The notes: generated from the sequence alone by a model not told the origin. 64,000 nt of DNA from Bradyrhizobium agreste (GCF_016031625.1 NZ_JACCHP010000028.1:1-64000); one strand, 5' to 3'. Positions 24,778 through 34,712 are shown, numbered from the stretch's first letter. Made by a program: numbers and translations.

Positions 24778-26424
24778 TCACGCCACCGCCGTATCCGGAA
24801 TCCTTGCGGCTTCCAGCGGCTGTTTGCCGCGGATCAGGTCCGAGGCGCGGTCGGCGATCATCATGGTGGAGGCGTTGAGGTTCGCCGAGATCATGCGCGG
24901 CATGACCGAGGCGTCGATCACGCGGAGGCCTTCGAGTCCGTGGACGCGGAGGTGGTCGTCGACCACAGCCCACGTCGAGTCCGCCGGGCCCATGCGGCAG
25001 GTGCAGCCGGGGTGGAAGGTGGTGGTGCCGCGCTGGGTGGCGGCTGCCAAAAATTCGTCGTCGGTGTTGACGTTGGGGCCGGGGAAATCCTCGTAGGCGT
25101 AATAGGGCGACAGCGGCGCGCTCTTCAAAAGCTTGCGCGCGAGCTTCATGCCGCCGACGATGACGCGACGGTCGAGCTCGGCGTCGAGATAATTGGTCTG
25201 GATGATCGGCGGCGCGAACGGATCGCTCGAGCGGATCCGGACATAGCCGCGGCTCTCGGGGCGCTGCTGCCAGGACGCCACGGTCATGCCGGGCTCGTCC
25301 TCGAGCTGGCCCTGCACGCCTTCCTTGTAGCTCGCCGGCGTGAAGGTGAGCTGCAGGTCGGAGCTCTCGGCGCTCTCGCCGGAATGCCAGAAGCAATAGA
25401 CCATGGTCGGCGACAGCGACAGCAGGCCGCGGCGCGCGGTCGCCCATTTCGCCGCTTCGACCCAGAGACGCCAGCCGCGGCGGAGCTCGTTGATGGTCTT
25501 GATGTCCTTGACCCGCGCCACCGTACGCGGGGCGTAATGGTCCTGCAGGCCCTCGCCGACGGGCAGCGCGTGACGCACGGCGATGCCGTGCTGCTGCAGC
25601 AGATCGGGCGAGCCGATGCCGGAGAGCTGCAGCAGCTGCGGCGAATTATAGCTGCCGCCGGAGAGGATGACTTCCTTGTTGGCGCGCACTTCGACCGGCT
25701 GGCCGCCGCGGCCGCCCTTGGTGTAGCGTACGCCGACGGCGCGTTTGCCCTCGAAGATGATCTCGGTCGCGTGCGCATGGGTGCGCACATGCACGTTGGG
25801 CCGCTTCATCGCGGGCTTGAGGAACGCGGTGGCGCCGGAGACGCGCAGGCCGTTGTTGATGGTGCGCTGGCAGTAGGAGACGCCTTCCTGGGTCTTGCCG
25901 TTGTAATCGGGGTTGCGGGGAATGCCGAGCGAGACCGCGCCTTCCATGAAGGCCTCGCAGAGCGGATCGCGCCAGTTCATGGTGGTGACGATGAGATTGC
26001 CGTCGCGGCCGCGATAGATGTCCTCGCCCTCGCCGATTCGCTTCTCCAGCCGGCGGAAATAGGGCAGCACGTCGGCATAGCCCCAGCCGCGATTGCCCAT
26101 CTGCGCCCAGGTGTCGAAATCCATGCGCTGGCCGCGATTATAGATGTGGCCGTTGATCGAGGACGAGCCGCCCAGCGTCTTTCCGCGCGGCGCGTAGATG
26201 CTGCGCCCGCCGGTCCACGGCCCCGGCTCCTGCTGATAGGCCCAGTTGATGCTCTTCATGTGGAAGGTCTTGATGAAGCCGGCCGGCAGATGGATGTAGG
26301 GATGCCAGTCGGAAGGGCCCGCCTCGAGCACGCAGACGCTGGTGTTGGGGTCTTCGCTGAGCCGGCTTGTGAGCACGCAACCGGCGGAGCCCGCGCCGAC
26401 GATCACATAATCAAATCTATCCAT
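24778..26424 (-). CDS. GMC family oxidoreductase (choline dehydrogenase-like)
   Basis: 548 residues. FAD-binding GAGSAGCV near 10-18, then GKTLGGSSSINGH and GSYNSPQLLQLSGIG, both GMC signatures. The C-terminal catalytic region has FHPGCTCRMG and SANLNAS with the paired His/Asn. It oxidises an alcohol to an aldehyde. The substrate is not known; no betaine genes adjoin, so choline is not certain. The ATG at 26424 gives MDRFDYVIVGAG. Confidence 0.93.
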   Translation of the reverse strand: MDRFDYVIVGAGSAGCVLTSRLSEDPNTSVCVLEAGPSDWHPYIHLPAGFIKTFHMKSINWAYQQEPGPWTGGRSIYAPRGKTLGGSSSINGHIYNRGQRMDFDTWAQMGNRGWGYADVLPYFRRLEKRIGEGEDIYRGRDGNLIVTTMNWRDPLCEAFMEGAVSLGIPRNPDYNGKTQEGVSYCQRTINNGLRVSGATAFLKPAMKRPNVHVRTHAHATEIIFEGKRAVGVRYTKGGRGGQPVEVRANKEVILSGGSYNSPQLLQLSGIGSPDLLQQHGIAVRHALPVGEGLQDHYAPRTVARVKDIKTINELRRGWRLWVEAAKWATARRGLLSLSPTMVYCFWHSGESAESSDLQLTFTPASYKEGVQGQLEDEPGMTVASWQQRPESRGYVRIRSSDPFAPPIIQTNYLDAELDRRVIVGGMKLARKLLKSAPLSPYYAYEDFPGPNVNTDDEFLAAATQRGTTTFHPGCTCRMGPADSTWAVVDDHLRVHGLEGLRVIDASVMPRMISANLNASTMMIADRASDLIRGKQPLEAARIPDTAVA

Positions 26425-26485
26425 GGTGCCTCGGCCGCCTTTAGCGTGTCGTGAGATTGAATGAATTACAGCCGCGCGTGATGAC

Positions 26486-26627
26486 ACCTCTCCCAGAGGG
26501 AAAGGTCGATTTGCTCCCGGCGATGCGCAGCATCGTCCGGCGCAAATCGGGTGAGGGACTCAGGTCCCACGAGAGAGCGGTCCCCTCACCCGGCGCTACG
26601 CGCCGACCTCTCCCTATGGGAGAGGTA
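26486..26627. repeat. Palindromic repeat with CACCTCTCCC/GGGAGAGGT ends
   Basis: Arms ACACCTCTCCCAGAGGG and CTCCCTATGGGAGAGGT, with inner GGGTGAGGG and CCCCTCACCC. Related to 21648-21808. Confidence 0.75.
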
Positions 26628-26670
26628 ATCGAGCCCGCGGCGACATCGTTACGAAAACCACACATGATTC

Positions 26671-27264
26671 CTAGCGCGGCTTGTCGTTGAGTTGAAATTC
26701 CAGATGCGCCTGCACCGTCGGCCATTCGGCGGCGGTGATGCTGTAGACGACAGTGTCGCGCAACGTGCCGTTCGGCGCGACCTGGTGGCTGCGCAAAATG
26801 CCGTCCTGCTTGGCGCCCAGGCGTTCGATGGCGCGGCGGCTCTGGTGGTTGAAGAAATGCGTTCGGAACTCGACCGCGATGCAATTCAGGGTCTCGAAGG
26901 CGTGGCGCAGCAGCATCAGCTTGCACTGCGTGTTGAGCGGGCCGCGCTGCGCGCTCTTGCCATACCAGGTCGAGCCGATCTCGACGCGGCGGTTGGCGGC
27001 GTCGATGTTCATGTAGGTGGTCATGCCGACGATCCGGCCGCCGGCGTCGAACACCGTGAACGGCAGCATCGAGCCTGCGGCCTGCAGGCCCAAGCGGCGG
27101 TCGATCTCCTTGCCCATATTCTCCGGCAGCGGGATTGCGGTGTACCAGAGTTTTGACAGCTCGCCGTCCTTGACGGCCTCGACCAGCCCCTCGCGGTGAT
27201 CATGCGACAGCGGCTCCAGACGGGCGTGCTGTCCGCGCAGGGTGATGGGGTCGGGCCAGGGCAT
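26671..27264 (-). CDS. GNAT family N-acetyltransferase (RimJ/RimL-like)
   Basis: 197 residues. Core: LEPLSHDHREGL, FDAGGRIVGMTTYMN, EIGSTWYGKSAQRGPLNTQC and the acetyl-CoA-binding helix with ALNC/EFRTHFFNHQSRRAIERLGAK. The RIVEIGST-W pattern is typical of the RimJ/RimL branch that acetylates N termini or small molecules. Target unknown. Confidence 0.88.
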   Translation of the reverse strand: MPWPDPITLRGQHARLEPLSHDHREGLVEAVKDGELSKLWYTAIPLPENMGKEIDRRLGLQAAGSMLPFTVFDAGGRIVGMTTYMNIDAANRRVEIGSTWYGKSAQRGPLNTQCKLMLLRHAFETLNCIAVEFRTHFFNHQSRRAIERLGAKQDGILRSHQVAPNGTLRDTVVYSITAAEWPTVQAHLEFQLNDKPR

Positions 27265-27286
27265 ATCTCACTCCATAATGACTGCC

Positions 27287-27389
27287 GTCATTCCGGGGCG
27301 CGACGAAGTCGCGAGCCCGGAATCCATAACCACCGCCTGGGGTTATGGATTCCGGGCCTGCGTGCTGGCGCACGCATCCCGGAATGACG
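27287..27389. repeat. Palindromic repeat (GTCATTCCGGGGCGCG...ATCCCGGAATGACG)
   Basis: Second copy of the family at 20314-20415: outer CGTCATTCCGGG and CCCGGAATGACG, inner CCCGGAATCCATAACC and GGTTATGGATTCCGGG. Confidence 0.85.
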
Positions 27390-27422
27390 ACGGATGTATT
27401 GGCACGGCTTGTCCAGATACAT

Positions 27423-28349
27423 TCACTTGTTCAAAAAATTCAACGCCAATCCGCCGCGCGGCCAGTCCATCGCGATCAGCTCGCCCTTGCCCGAGAGCGT
27501 GACGTAGGCCGTCTTCAGCTCGGGGCCGCCGAAGGCGATGTTGGTGGTGACGCGGTCGCCGGTCGGGACCTGTTCCACCAGGGTGCCGTCGGGCGCGATC
27601 ACCGAGATGCAGCCGGAGACGAGCGTGGCGACGCAGACACTGCCGTTCGCTTCCACCGCGAGCGAGTCGAACATCTGGTAGCCGCCGAGGCCGCAGATCG
27701 GCTTGCCGCGCTCGCCACGATAGATCGGATCGCGCGGCTTGAGCGTGCCCGGCGCCGAGAGCTCATAGGCCCAGAGCCGCCCGGTCGGCGTTTCCGCGAT
27801 GTAGACCGTATTCTCGTCCGGCGACAGGCCGATGCCGTTCGCCGGCAAGATGCCATGCACGACCTCGACGATCTCGCTCATGCCGGGCTTGAGGTAATAC
27901 ATGCCGCCGACGTCCATATCGCGCGCGCGGCGCTTGCCGAGATCGGAGAACCAGAGCCCGCCCTGTTTGTCGAAGACGAGGTCATTCGGCCCGCGCAGAT
28001 CGTGCGCGCCGCATTTGGTCACGACGGTCTCGACCTTGCCGGACTGCAGGTCGACGCGCTGGATCGCGCCGCCGAGATAATCGTCCGGTTGGGGGCCCGG
28101 CATGATCATCTTGCCGGCCGGGATCCAGGAGAAGCCGCCATTGTTGCAGATGTAGATCTTGCCGTCGGGCCCGAGCGCGGCGCCATTCGGGCCGCCTGGC
28201 ACCTTCGCGACGATCTCCTTGCGGCCGTCGGGATAAACGCGCGTCAGGCGCTGGCCGCGGATCTCCACCAGCACGACCGAGCCATCCGGCATCACGACCG
28301 GCCCTTCAGGAAATTCGAGGTCGGTGGCAAGAACGCGGACGTTGGACAT
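27423..28349 (-). CDS. SMP-30/gluconolactonase/LRE family protein
   Basis: 308 residues, a six-bladed propeller. LEFPEGPVVMPDGSVVLVE carries the N-terminal metal-ligand Glu; GLGPNDLVFDKQGGLWFSDL-like and NGIGLSPDENTVYIAET supply the Asn and Asp ligands. It hydrolyses a lactone, likely of a sugar acid. A downstream AraC gene and a mandelate-racemase family gene lie next to it, which fits sugar-acid catabolism but does not prove it. Confidence 0.9.
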   Translation of the reverse strand: MSNVRVLATDLEFPEGPVVMPDGSVVLVEIRGQRLTRVYPDGRKEIVAKVPGGPNGAALGPDGKIYICNNGGFSWIPAGKMIMPGPQPDDYLGGAIQRVDLQSGKVETVVTKCGAHDLRGPNDLVFDKQGGLWFSDLGKRRARDMDVGGMYYLKPGMSEIVEVVHGILPANGIGLSPDENTVYIAETPTGRLWAYELSAPGTLKPRDPIYRGERGKPICGLGGYQMFDSLAVEANGSVCVATLVSGCISVIAPDGTLVEQVPTGDRVTTNIAFGGPELKTAYVTLSGKGELIAMDWPRGGLALNFLNK

Positions 28350-28484
28350 GTGGGACCCTCCCGGCTGCTTGTTATGGCTTGCACGGGATGTCCGGCACGG
28401 GCCCCACACGCAAGATTTGCCTGTGGTTATGACAAAGTCACCCGGGCTTGCCAAGCAAGCGGGATGGTATGCCAGCCTTGCAGC

Positions 28485-29318
28485 TTACTCCCGCACTGGC
28501 ACCCAGATCTCGAAACCGCCATGGCCGGTCGCGGGATCGAATTTCTCGTCATAGCGCTCGAAGTTCGGCGCGTCCGCGGCTTTCAGGCCGGACGCCGGCA
28601 GCCATTGATTCCAGATCGTGTTGACGGTGCGCCGGATCGAGGCGACGTGGTCCTTGTGGGTGAACACCGCATAACGCTGCTCCGGAATGCGGATGCGGCC
28701 GAAGCGGCGCGGCAGGTCGGAGAAATCGGCGACCTCGACGCCGGCGATGTAATCGAAATTGCCGGCATCATCGCCGTTGCAGCAGACGCCGTAGGCGACG
28801 CTGCCGACGCGCGCGGGGATGTCGGCAACCTCCTGATGGAAGCGGTGCCACAGACCGGGGATCATGGCACCGTTGTCGCAGGAGATGCGCTCGGCGGGAC
28901 CGGCGACGAGGAAGGCCTTGGCGGTCTCAAAACGCGGCGGGGCAAGATGGTCGAGCATGGTGGAGTCCATGAGGATCGGCTCCTGTAGCCTGAGTTGGTT
29001 GACGCACGCTGCCGCCCTCACCGCTTCGGGCGTGGTGCCGAATTGGTCGCGGAACGCGCGGGTGAAAGCTTCGTGCGAGCCGTAATCCGCCTCCAGCGCC
29101 AGTGACAGGATGTCGGGTGCGCCCTTTGCCAGACTGCGCGCCGCCTCCGTCAGCCGCCGCGCGCGCACGTAGCGCATCACCGGCAGACCGACGGCTGCGG
29201 CAAACGCACGCACGATGTGGAACCGCGACACGCCCGAGATCGCAGCGATCTCGTCGAGCGTCATCGGCTCGGCCAGATGGCTCTCGATGTACCAGAGCGC
29301 ACGCTGGGCTGGATTCAT
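28485..29318 (-). CDS. AraC family regulator with GyrI-like effector domain
   Basis: 277 residues. The AraC DNA-binding domain is N-terminal (~8-105, with the two HTH motifs in LDEIAAISGVSRFHIVRAF and ALEADYGSHEAFTRAFR). The C-terminal ~150 residues resemble the GyrI/Rob small-molecule-binding domain (PEQRYAVFTHKDHVASIRRT). So it is of the Rob/SoxS-like, ligand-sensing type. Divergent from the mandelate-racemase family gene at 29491, a possible target. Confidence 0.85.
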   Translation of the reverse strand: MNPAQRALWYIESHLAEPMTLDEIAAISGVSRFHIVRAFAAAVGLPVMRYVRARRLTEAARSLAKGAPDILSLALEADYGSHEAFTRAFRDQFGTTPEAVRAAACVNQLRLQEPILMDSTMLDHLAPPRFETAKAFLVAGPAERISCDNGAMIPGLWHRFHQEVADIPARVGSVAYGVCCNGDDAGNFDYIAGVEVADFSDLPRRFGRIRIPEQRYAVFTHKDHVASIRRTVNTIWNQWLPASGLKAADAPNFERYDEKFDPATGHGGFEIWVPVRE

Positions 29319-29490
29319 GGTGGTTCAGACCCTCGTTCGAAGCGCGACGATGGTGCGCCTGTTACCATCGCTCTGCTTGATCGGCATTGCTGTCCTTCGC
29401 ATGAGGATAGCCGGCCAATGCAAGCTGGCAACGCCCCGGCGTTCGTGGCTACACTCGTCCGAACCGCTCACGAGAAAGAGGAACCGGGTC

Positions 29491-30594
29491 ATGGAAATCA
29501 CCGATGTGCGGGCGCACCATATCCGCATCCCCTATGATTCCGGTGTCGCGAGCTTCCGCCAGGGCGCTTCCGCCATCACTGCCCTCGACATGGTCCTCGT
29601 CGAGGTCACGACCGATGCCGGGCTGACCGGCTGGGGCGATGCTTTCGCCTATGTCTGTCCGCGCACGACGCGCAGCGCGGTCGAGGAGATGATCGCGCCG
29701 CAGGCCCGCGGGCTGAAGGTGCCCGATGCGACCGGCATTGCCGCGGTGATGGAGCAGATCCAGCGCAACCTGCATCTGTTCGGCCGCTACGGCATCACCA
29801 TGTTCGCGATCTCCGGGCTCGATATCGCATTGTGGGACCTCGCCGCGAAGGTCGCGCGCGTGCCGCTGCATCGGCTACTGGGCGAGATCAGGCGCACCGC
29901 CATTCCGGCTTACGCGAGCCTCCTTCGGATCGGCGCGCCCGACGACATCGCCGCCGAATGCAGGAAGGCGCTGGCGCTCGGCTATGGCGCGATCAAGCTG
30001 CACGAGACCACGACACCCGCGGTGCTCGCCGCGCGCGCGGCGATCGGCCCGAGCATTCCACTGATGGTCGACATGAACTGCCCGCTGACCGGAGAGCAGG
30101 CGATCGCGTTCGCGACGACATGCCGCGACGCACAGCCGATGTTCCTGGAAGAGCCGGTCTGGCCGCCGGAAGACTTCGCCGCGCTGGCCGAGGTGCGCAG
30201 CAAGAGCGGGCTCGGCATTGCGGCCGGCGAGAATGCCTGCACCGAGTACCAATTCCGCCAGATGATGGAGGCGGGCGCGGTCAGCCACGCCCAGCCGTCA
30301 GTGATCAAGGTCGGCGGCATCACGGAATTCCTGAAGGTCGCAGGCTTGGCCGATCGGCTCGGCATCAAGATCGTCCCGCACTCTCCTTACTTTGGTCCGG
30401 GCCTGCTGGCGACGCTGCATCTGCTCGCAACGCGCGACGACGGGCTGGTCGAGATGTTCTATCTGAAACGCGAAGCCTGCCTCTGGGGCGGCCGCGCCGA
30501 TGTCGATGCAAGCGGCCATGTCGCGGTGCCCTCGGGCCCCGGGCTCGGCTACGAGCCCGATCGTGGCGTGATGGAGCGTTATCGCGTGGCGTGA
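29491..30594 (+). CDS. Mandelate racemase/muconate lactonizing enzyme family protein
   Basis: 367 residues of the enolase superfamily. The barrel carries the Mg ligands Asp (MVDMNC), Glu (FLEEPVWPPED) and Glu (AAGENACTE), with Lys in AIKLHE and His in VPHSPYFGPG as likely acid/base residues. The final His favours a mandelate-racemase type over a lactonising type. Substrate unknown. GAAAGAGGAACCGGGTC precedes the ATG. The 29319-29490 gap holds the divergent promoters. Confidence 0.9.
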   Translation: MEITDVRAHHIRIPYDSGVASFRQGASAITALDMVLVEVTTDAGLTGWGDAFAYVCPRTTRSAVEEMIAPQARGLKVPDATGIAAVMEQIQRNLHLFGRYGITMFAISGLDIALWDLAAKVARVPLHRLLGEIRRTAIPAYASLLRIGAPDDIAAECRKALALGYGAIKLHETTTPAVLAARAAIGPSIPLMVDMNCPLTGEQAIAFATTCRDAQPMFLEEPVWPPEDFAALAEVRSKSGLGIAAGENACTEYQFRQMMEAGAVSHAQPSVIKVGGITEFLKVAGLADRLGIKIVPHSPYFGPGLLATLHLLATRDDGLVEMFYLKREACLWGGRADVDASGHVAVPSGPGLGYEPDRGVMERYRVA

Positions 30595-30603
30595 CCGGCG
30601 CAC

Positions 30604-30960
30604 TTATTTCGTTGCGTCCTTCGCCGGCGGCGCGTCCTGCTTCTTCTTTGGATCCTCGGCGGTCTTCGCCTGCGCGGCCTGAAGATCGAGAAGCGTCTTC
30701 TGCAGGCCGGCGATGCTTGTCTTCAACGCGTCGATCTGGCGATTGGCTGCATCCAGCTTCTGCTGATGATCGAGGGTGAGCTTGGTGATCGTCTTCTGCA
30801 GGAAGTCGACATTGCTCTGGAGGCAGCTGGTGCGGCGCTCCATGGTCTTCTCGACCGTGCAGATCTCGATGCCGGGCACGTCCTGCGCGTGCACCGGCAG
30901 AGGCGCCAGCGTGGCGAGCAGCAACATTGCGAAACAAATGCCGGCGTTTCGAAGCAGCAT
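30604..30960 (-). CDS. Exported coiled-coil protein
   Basis: 118 residues. Signal peptide to VHAQD (~26). Two Cys lie near 34 and 46. Residues ~45-95 are a heptad-rich helix (LQSNVDFLQKTITKLTLDHQ, then ANRQIDALKTSIAGLQKTLL), likely a coiled coil, with a Lys/Ala/Pro tail. No domain name fits. It converges closely with the gene at 29491. Confidence 0.7.
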   Translation of the reverse strand: MLLRNAGICFAMLLLATLAPLPVHAQDVPGIEICTVEKTMERRTSCLQSNVDFLQKTITKLTLDHQQKLDAANRQIDALKTSIAGLQKTLLDLQAAQAKTAEDPKKKQDAPPAKDATK

Positions 30961-31143
30961 GAAAGTTCCTCGCCAGTCGATCACATCAATGTGCGCTGTT
31001 TGCGCGCTGCAGCGTGAGGCTACCACACTCGTACCGCATTCTCGCGTTGAGCTTGCGTCCGTTCCTTCTGACGGGGAACGATGATCCGCGCGCGGAAGAG
31101 GTGGGCGCTCTAGCCGCGGCTTTGTTTAGGGGAGAATTTTGGA

Positions 31144-31368
31144 ATGGCAACGCGCGATAGACGTTTGGCGGAATTCGACGGCGCCGGAGAACCACCGCCG
31201 GGCCTGCCACTCGAAGTGCTGTGCGAGGATCACAGCGGGACATATCAACTGCCGTTCGCCTGCCGCTATGTCGAGGGACGCTGGCAGAACCACGAGGCCG
31301 GCATTGCGGTGGAAGCAACCGTGATCGGCTGGCGCCTGCCGCGCGTGAAGCAGCGCGGGGCCGCCTGA
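31144..31368 (+). CDS. Small protein of unknown function
   Basis: 74 residues; GGGGAGAATTTTGGA gives a good binding site for the ATG. Contains LEVLCEDHSGTYQLPFACRYVEGRW, two Cys, and a basic end. No signal peptide. The next 281 bp (31369-31649) hold a short hairpin (GCCGCCTGAAGGCGG) and nothing else I can support. Confidence 0.6.
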   Translation: MATRDRRLAEFDGAGEPPPGLPLEVLCEDHSGTYQLPFACRYVEGRWQNHEAGIAVEATVIGWRLPRVKQRGAA

Positions 31369-31649
31369 AGGCGGTCTCTGTTTCAAAATGCGACGGGGCC
31401 GCACTCCGCTTTAACCTTCGGAACGCGGCCCGAACGAATCACGTCCGAATCAGCCGAATCGCCTTGTACGCACCTGTTCACGGCTAGATCTCGCTGCGGT
31501 TCGGCAGGCGCGCACAATATCTGCGCAGCTCGCCGGATCGCAGGCGCCTGTCACCGGGCCCAAAGGTTAATTCTTGCAAAGGCATAGCGCTGCAGTCCGC
31601 AGCGGGAGGGCCGCCGCCCCCGAAACAGGCAGGGCCCTGCGACGCGTGC

Positions 31650-32306
31650 CTAATATTCGACCTCGAGCTCCTCGATCTCGGCCGGCTCCTCCTTCGCCGC
31701 CGCAATCCATTCCTGCATCTCGGGCATGGCCATGATGGTGTCGGCATAGGCCTTCAATGGCGGCGCGAGCTTGACGTCGTAGGTCACGAAGCGAGTCACG
31801 ACGGGAGCGTACATCGCGTCCGCCATGGTGCGCTTCTCGCCAAACAGGAAGGGGCCGCCCGATTTCTCCAGGCAGTCGCGCCAGATGAACCAGACCCGGT
31901 CGATATCGGCCTGCGCCCGCGACCAGATCTTGAACCCGGGAAAGTGTCCCTTCAGGTTGACGGGCAGCGAGGCGCGCAGCGTGGTGAAGCCGGAATGGAT
32001 TTCGCCTGAGATCGAGCGGCAGTGGGCGCGCTGGATGCGGTCGGCCGGCAACAGGCCGGCGTCCGGCATGACCTCGTTGAGATATTCGGCAATGGCCAGC
32101 GTATCCCAGACCACGGCGCCCTCGTGCCGCAGGCACGGCACCAGGATCGACGAGGACAGCAGCAGGATCTCGGCGCGCGCCGACGGATCGTCCGGCGCGG
32201 TGACGATCTCCTCGAAGTCGAGCCCGGAGAATTTCGTCAGCAGCCAGCCACGCAGCGACCAGGACGAGTAGTTCTTGCTGCTGATGGTCAGTGTCGCCTT
32301 CGCCAT
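31650..32306 (-). CDS. Glutathione S-transferase family protein
   Basis: 218 residues. Thioredoxin-like N domain with SSKNYSSWSLRGWLL and the cis-Pro ILVPCLRHEG-x-VWDTLAIAEYLNE; all-helical C domain with FGEKRTMADAMYAPVVTRF (N-capping box). It conjugates or carries glutathione; substrate unknown. The conserved Ser pair near residue 14 suggests a Ser-type GST. Confidence 0.9.
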   Translation of the reverse strand: MAKATLTISSKNYSSWSLRGWLLTKFSGLDFEEIVTAPDDPSARAEILLLSSSILVPCLRHEGAVVWDTLAIAEYLNEVMPDAGLLPADRIQRAHCRSISGEIHSGFTTLRASLPVNLKGHFPGFKIWSRAQADIDRVWFIWRDCLEKSGGPFLFGEKRTMADAMYAPVVTRFVTYDVKLAPPLKAYADTIMAMPEMQEWIAAAKEEPAEIEELEVEY

Positions 32307-32462
32307 ATGACCCTTTCCCTGGTCCCCGACATCGGCCCGGCCTGCCCGTGGCCTCGTGCTTCCACCGCATAAACAGCAAGCGACGTGCCAGTTTTACGCG
32401 GAGCCTGATCGCCGTCTGGCGTCCTTATTGCATAGCAGCACGGGAGGGATGGGCATTTCAGT

Positions 32463-33686
32463 ATGATGTCGATGTACTATCAGGCTTTTCAGAACCACAT
32501 GGACCTGACGGCGCCATGGCGCGCGGGGGCTTCGTCCGCGCTCAAATTCCTCAACCTGGTTCCTCAGGGCCTCTCGGACCACGTGGTCGGCCGGCTGTCG
32601 GCCGCGCTGGAGCTGATCTCGCGCTCCACACTTACCTACGACCGTCCCGCCTACGGCATCGACAGCGTCATGGTGGGCAACCGCGAGGTCGCGGTCAGCG
32701 AGGAGATCGCCTACGCCACGCCGTTCGGCTCGCTGCTGCACTTCAAGAAAGACGGCGTGGCCGAGCAGCCGCGCATGCTGCTGGTGGCGCCGATGTCCGG
32801 ACACTTCGCGACGCTCCTGCGCGGCACCGTGAAGACGCTGCTGCAGGACCACGACGTCTACATCACCGACTGGCACAATCCGCGCGACATCCCGCGCAGC
32901 GAGGGCCGCTTCGGGCTCGACGACTACACCGAGCACCTGATCGACTTCCTCGGACAACTCGGGCCGCGCCCGCACATGGTGGCGATCTGCCAGCCGTCCG
33001 TCTCCGCGCTCGCGGCCGCCGCGATCATGTGCGAGGACAACCATCCCTCGCGCCCGGCGACGCTGACGCTGATGGCAGGTCCCATCGACACGCGGATCCA
33101 GCCGACCAGGGTCAACGAGTTCGCCAAGAGCAAGCCGATCGAATGGTTCGAGCGCAATCTGATCAACTACGTGCCGGTGCAGTGCCGCGGCGCCTTGCGC
33201 AAGGTCTATCCCGGTTTCGTGCAGCTCACGGCCTTCGTCTCGATGAATCTCGAGCGCCACATCAAGCAGCATCTCGATCTCGCCAGCCACATCGCCAAGG
33301 GCGAGAAAGAGAAGGCCGCGACCATCAAGACCTTCTACGACGAATATTTCGCCGTGATGGATCTGCCGGCCGAGTTCTACATCGAGACCGTGCGCGACGT
33401 GTTCCAGGAGCATCTCCTGCCGCAAGGCAAGCTGATGCATCGCGGCCGTCCCGTGAACACCAGGGCCGTCAGCCGCATGGGGCTGATGACGGTCGAGGGC
33501 GAGAAGGACGACATCTGCTCGATCGGCCAGACGCTGGCCGCCCAGGACCTCTGCACCGGCGTGCGCGCCTATCGCCGCGTCCACCACATGCAGGCCGGCG
33601 TCGGCCATTACGGCGTGTTCTCCGGCAAGCGCTGGAACAACGAGATCTATCCGTTGCTGCGCGATTTCGTGCACGTCAATTCGTGA
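32463..33686 (+). CDS. phaZ: Intracellular polyhydroxyalkanoate depolymerase
   Basis: 407 residues. Starts MMSMYYQAFQNHMDLTAPWR, the hallmark of PhaZ1-type intracellular depolymerases; the nucleophile Cys sits in CQPSVSA, and TDWHNPRDIP and GVGHYGVFSG are further family blocks. It degrades stored PHB. The final ~34 codons are present again, truncated, at 43189-43281 and 43494-43595. Convergent gene order here is broken by inserted DNA. Confidence 0.95.
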   Translation: MMSMYYQAFQNHMDLTAPWRAGASSALKFLNLVPQGLSDHVVGRLSAALELISRSTLTYDRPAYGIDSVMVGNREVAVSEEIAYATPFGSLLHFKKDGVAEQPRMLLVAPMSGHFATLLRGTVKTLLQDHDVYITDWHNPRDIPRSEGRFGLDDYTEHLIDFLGQLGPRPHMVAICQPSVSALAAAAIMCEDNHPSRPATLTLMAGPIDTRIQPTRVNEFAKSKPIEWFERNLINYVPVQCRGALRKVYPGFVQLTAFVSMNLERHIKQHLDLASHIAKGEKEKAATIKTFYDEYFAVMDLPAEFYIETVRDVFQEHLLPQGKLMHRGRPVNTRAVSRMGLMTVEGEKDDICSIGQTLAAQDLCTGVRAYRRVHHMQAGVGHYGVFSGKRWNNEIYPLLRDFVHVNS

Positions 33687-33750
33687 GACGGCCCGAAGGC
33701 GACGATGAAATCGCGATCGCCGGACGCCTGTTCATGAGCTCTGCCTCCGG

Positions 33751-34680
33751 TCAGACCGTTGCGCGTACCGCCGGCGAGGCCAGTTCGGCCCCGCGCTCGC
33801 GGATGAATTGCTCGAAAGTCTTCGGCTTGGCGCCACCGATCGTCTCGATCGTGTCGCTTGCGCTGAAGCGCGCTGCCTCCACCGTAGCACTCGCAGCACG
33901 CAGCGACTTCCAGAGCGAGGAGAGATGTTCGACCGCGTGCGCGTTCCAGCCCCGCGCGAGCGCTTCGTCTCGCCACTGCTCGTCGGTGATCTCCTCGTAG
34001 TGCGTGTCTCTCTTGAGGACGCGCGCAAACGTCTCGACAACATCGCGGACGGAGATCACGCTTCCGATCACGGGATAGGCGGCTCCGGCCTCCAGCGCAG
34101 GCGCCGTCAGCAGGCCGACGGCGATCCGCGAGACGTCCTCGGCCGCGATCAGTGGGAGAAGCGTATTCTCGTCGCCGAGCGGCAGCCGGATGGCTCCCTT
34201 CGCAGGCAGGTTCGCCCCCACGAGACGCGCGACGTTTTCATAGAAGACGGTGGCGCGGATATGGACCGGTCCGACGCCGGCCCATTCGAACACCTGCTCG
34301 GACAGGTAGTTCTGCCGCATGCGCGGCGTGGGCGCATCGAGCGAGGATTGATACATGACGAGGTTGACGAGGCGGGACACGCCATGCCTGCGCGCTGCGA
34401 GCGCCATCGCCGCCGTCGCATCCGCCAGCCCATCCTGAACCGGATAGGCGAAATAGATCGATGACACACCCTGTGCGGCCGCGTCCACCGATCTCGCATC
34501 GAGGAAGTCGCCGACGACGATGTCGGCACCGAGCGACTTCAAGCGATCGGACCGCTCGTCGCGCTGGCGTACGAACGCGCGGACACCGACGCCGCGTTCG
34601 AGCAGCATTTCCGCAACATGCCTGCCTGTCCTCCCCTGCGTGCCGCCGGCCGCAGAGGTCACGAGAACTGTCTTCGACAT
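33751..34680 (-). CDS. NmrA-like NAD(P)-binding protein
   Basis: 309 residues. Rossmann start LVTSAAGGTQGRTGRHVAEML, then VGDFLDARSVDAAAQG and SSIYFAYPVQDG, as in NmrA/quinone-reductase-like SDRs. It lacks the classic YxxxK, so it may sense NAD(P) or reduce quinones. Divergent from the TetR gene at 34782, with two matching operators in the 101-bp gap, so it is probably the repressor's target. Confidence 0.88.
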   Translation of the reverse strand: MSKTVLVTSAAGGTQGRTGRHVAEMLLERGVGVRAFVRQRDERSDRLKSLGADIVVGDFLDARSVDAAAQGVSSIYFAYPVQDGLADATAAMALAARRHGVSRLVNLVMYQSSLDAPTPRMRQNYLSEQVFEWAGVGPVHIRATVFYENVARLVGANLPAKGAIRLPLGDENTLLPLIAAEDVSRIAVGLLTAPALEAGAAYPVIGSVISVRDVVETFARVLKRDTHYEEITDEQWRDEALARGWNAHAVEHLSSLWKSLRAASATVEAARFSASDTIETIGGAKPKTFEQFIRERGAELASPAVRATV

Positions 34681-34712
34681 CACAATGGTCCTTTACCGTT
34701 GCCACGCCCCTT

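Noticed and set aside
24940-26454. A 504-codon plus-strand reading frame
   Set aside because: Antisense to the GMC oxidoreductase, which has clear motifs in the other strand.
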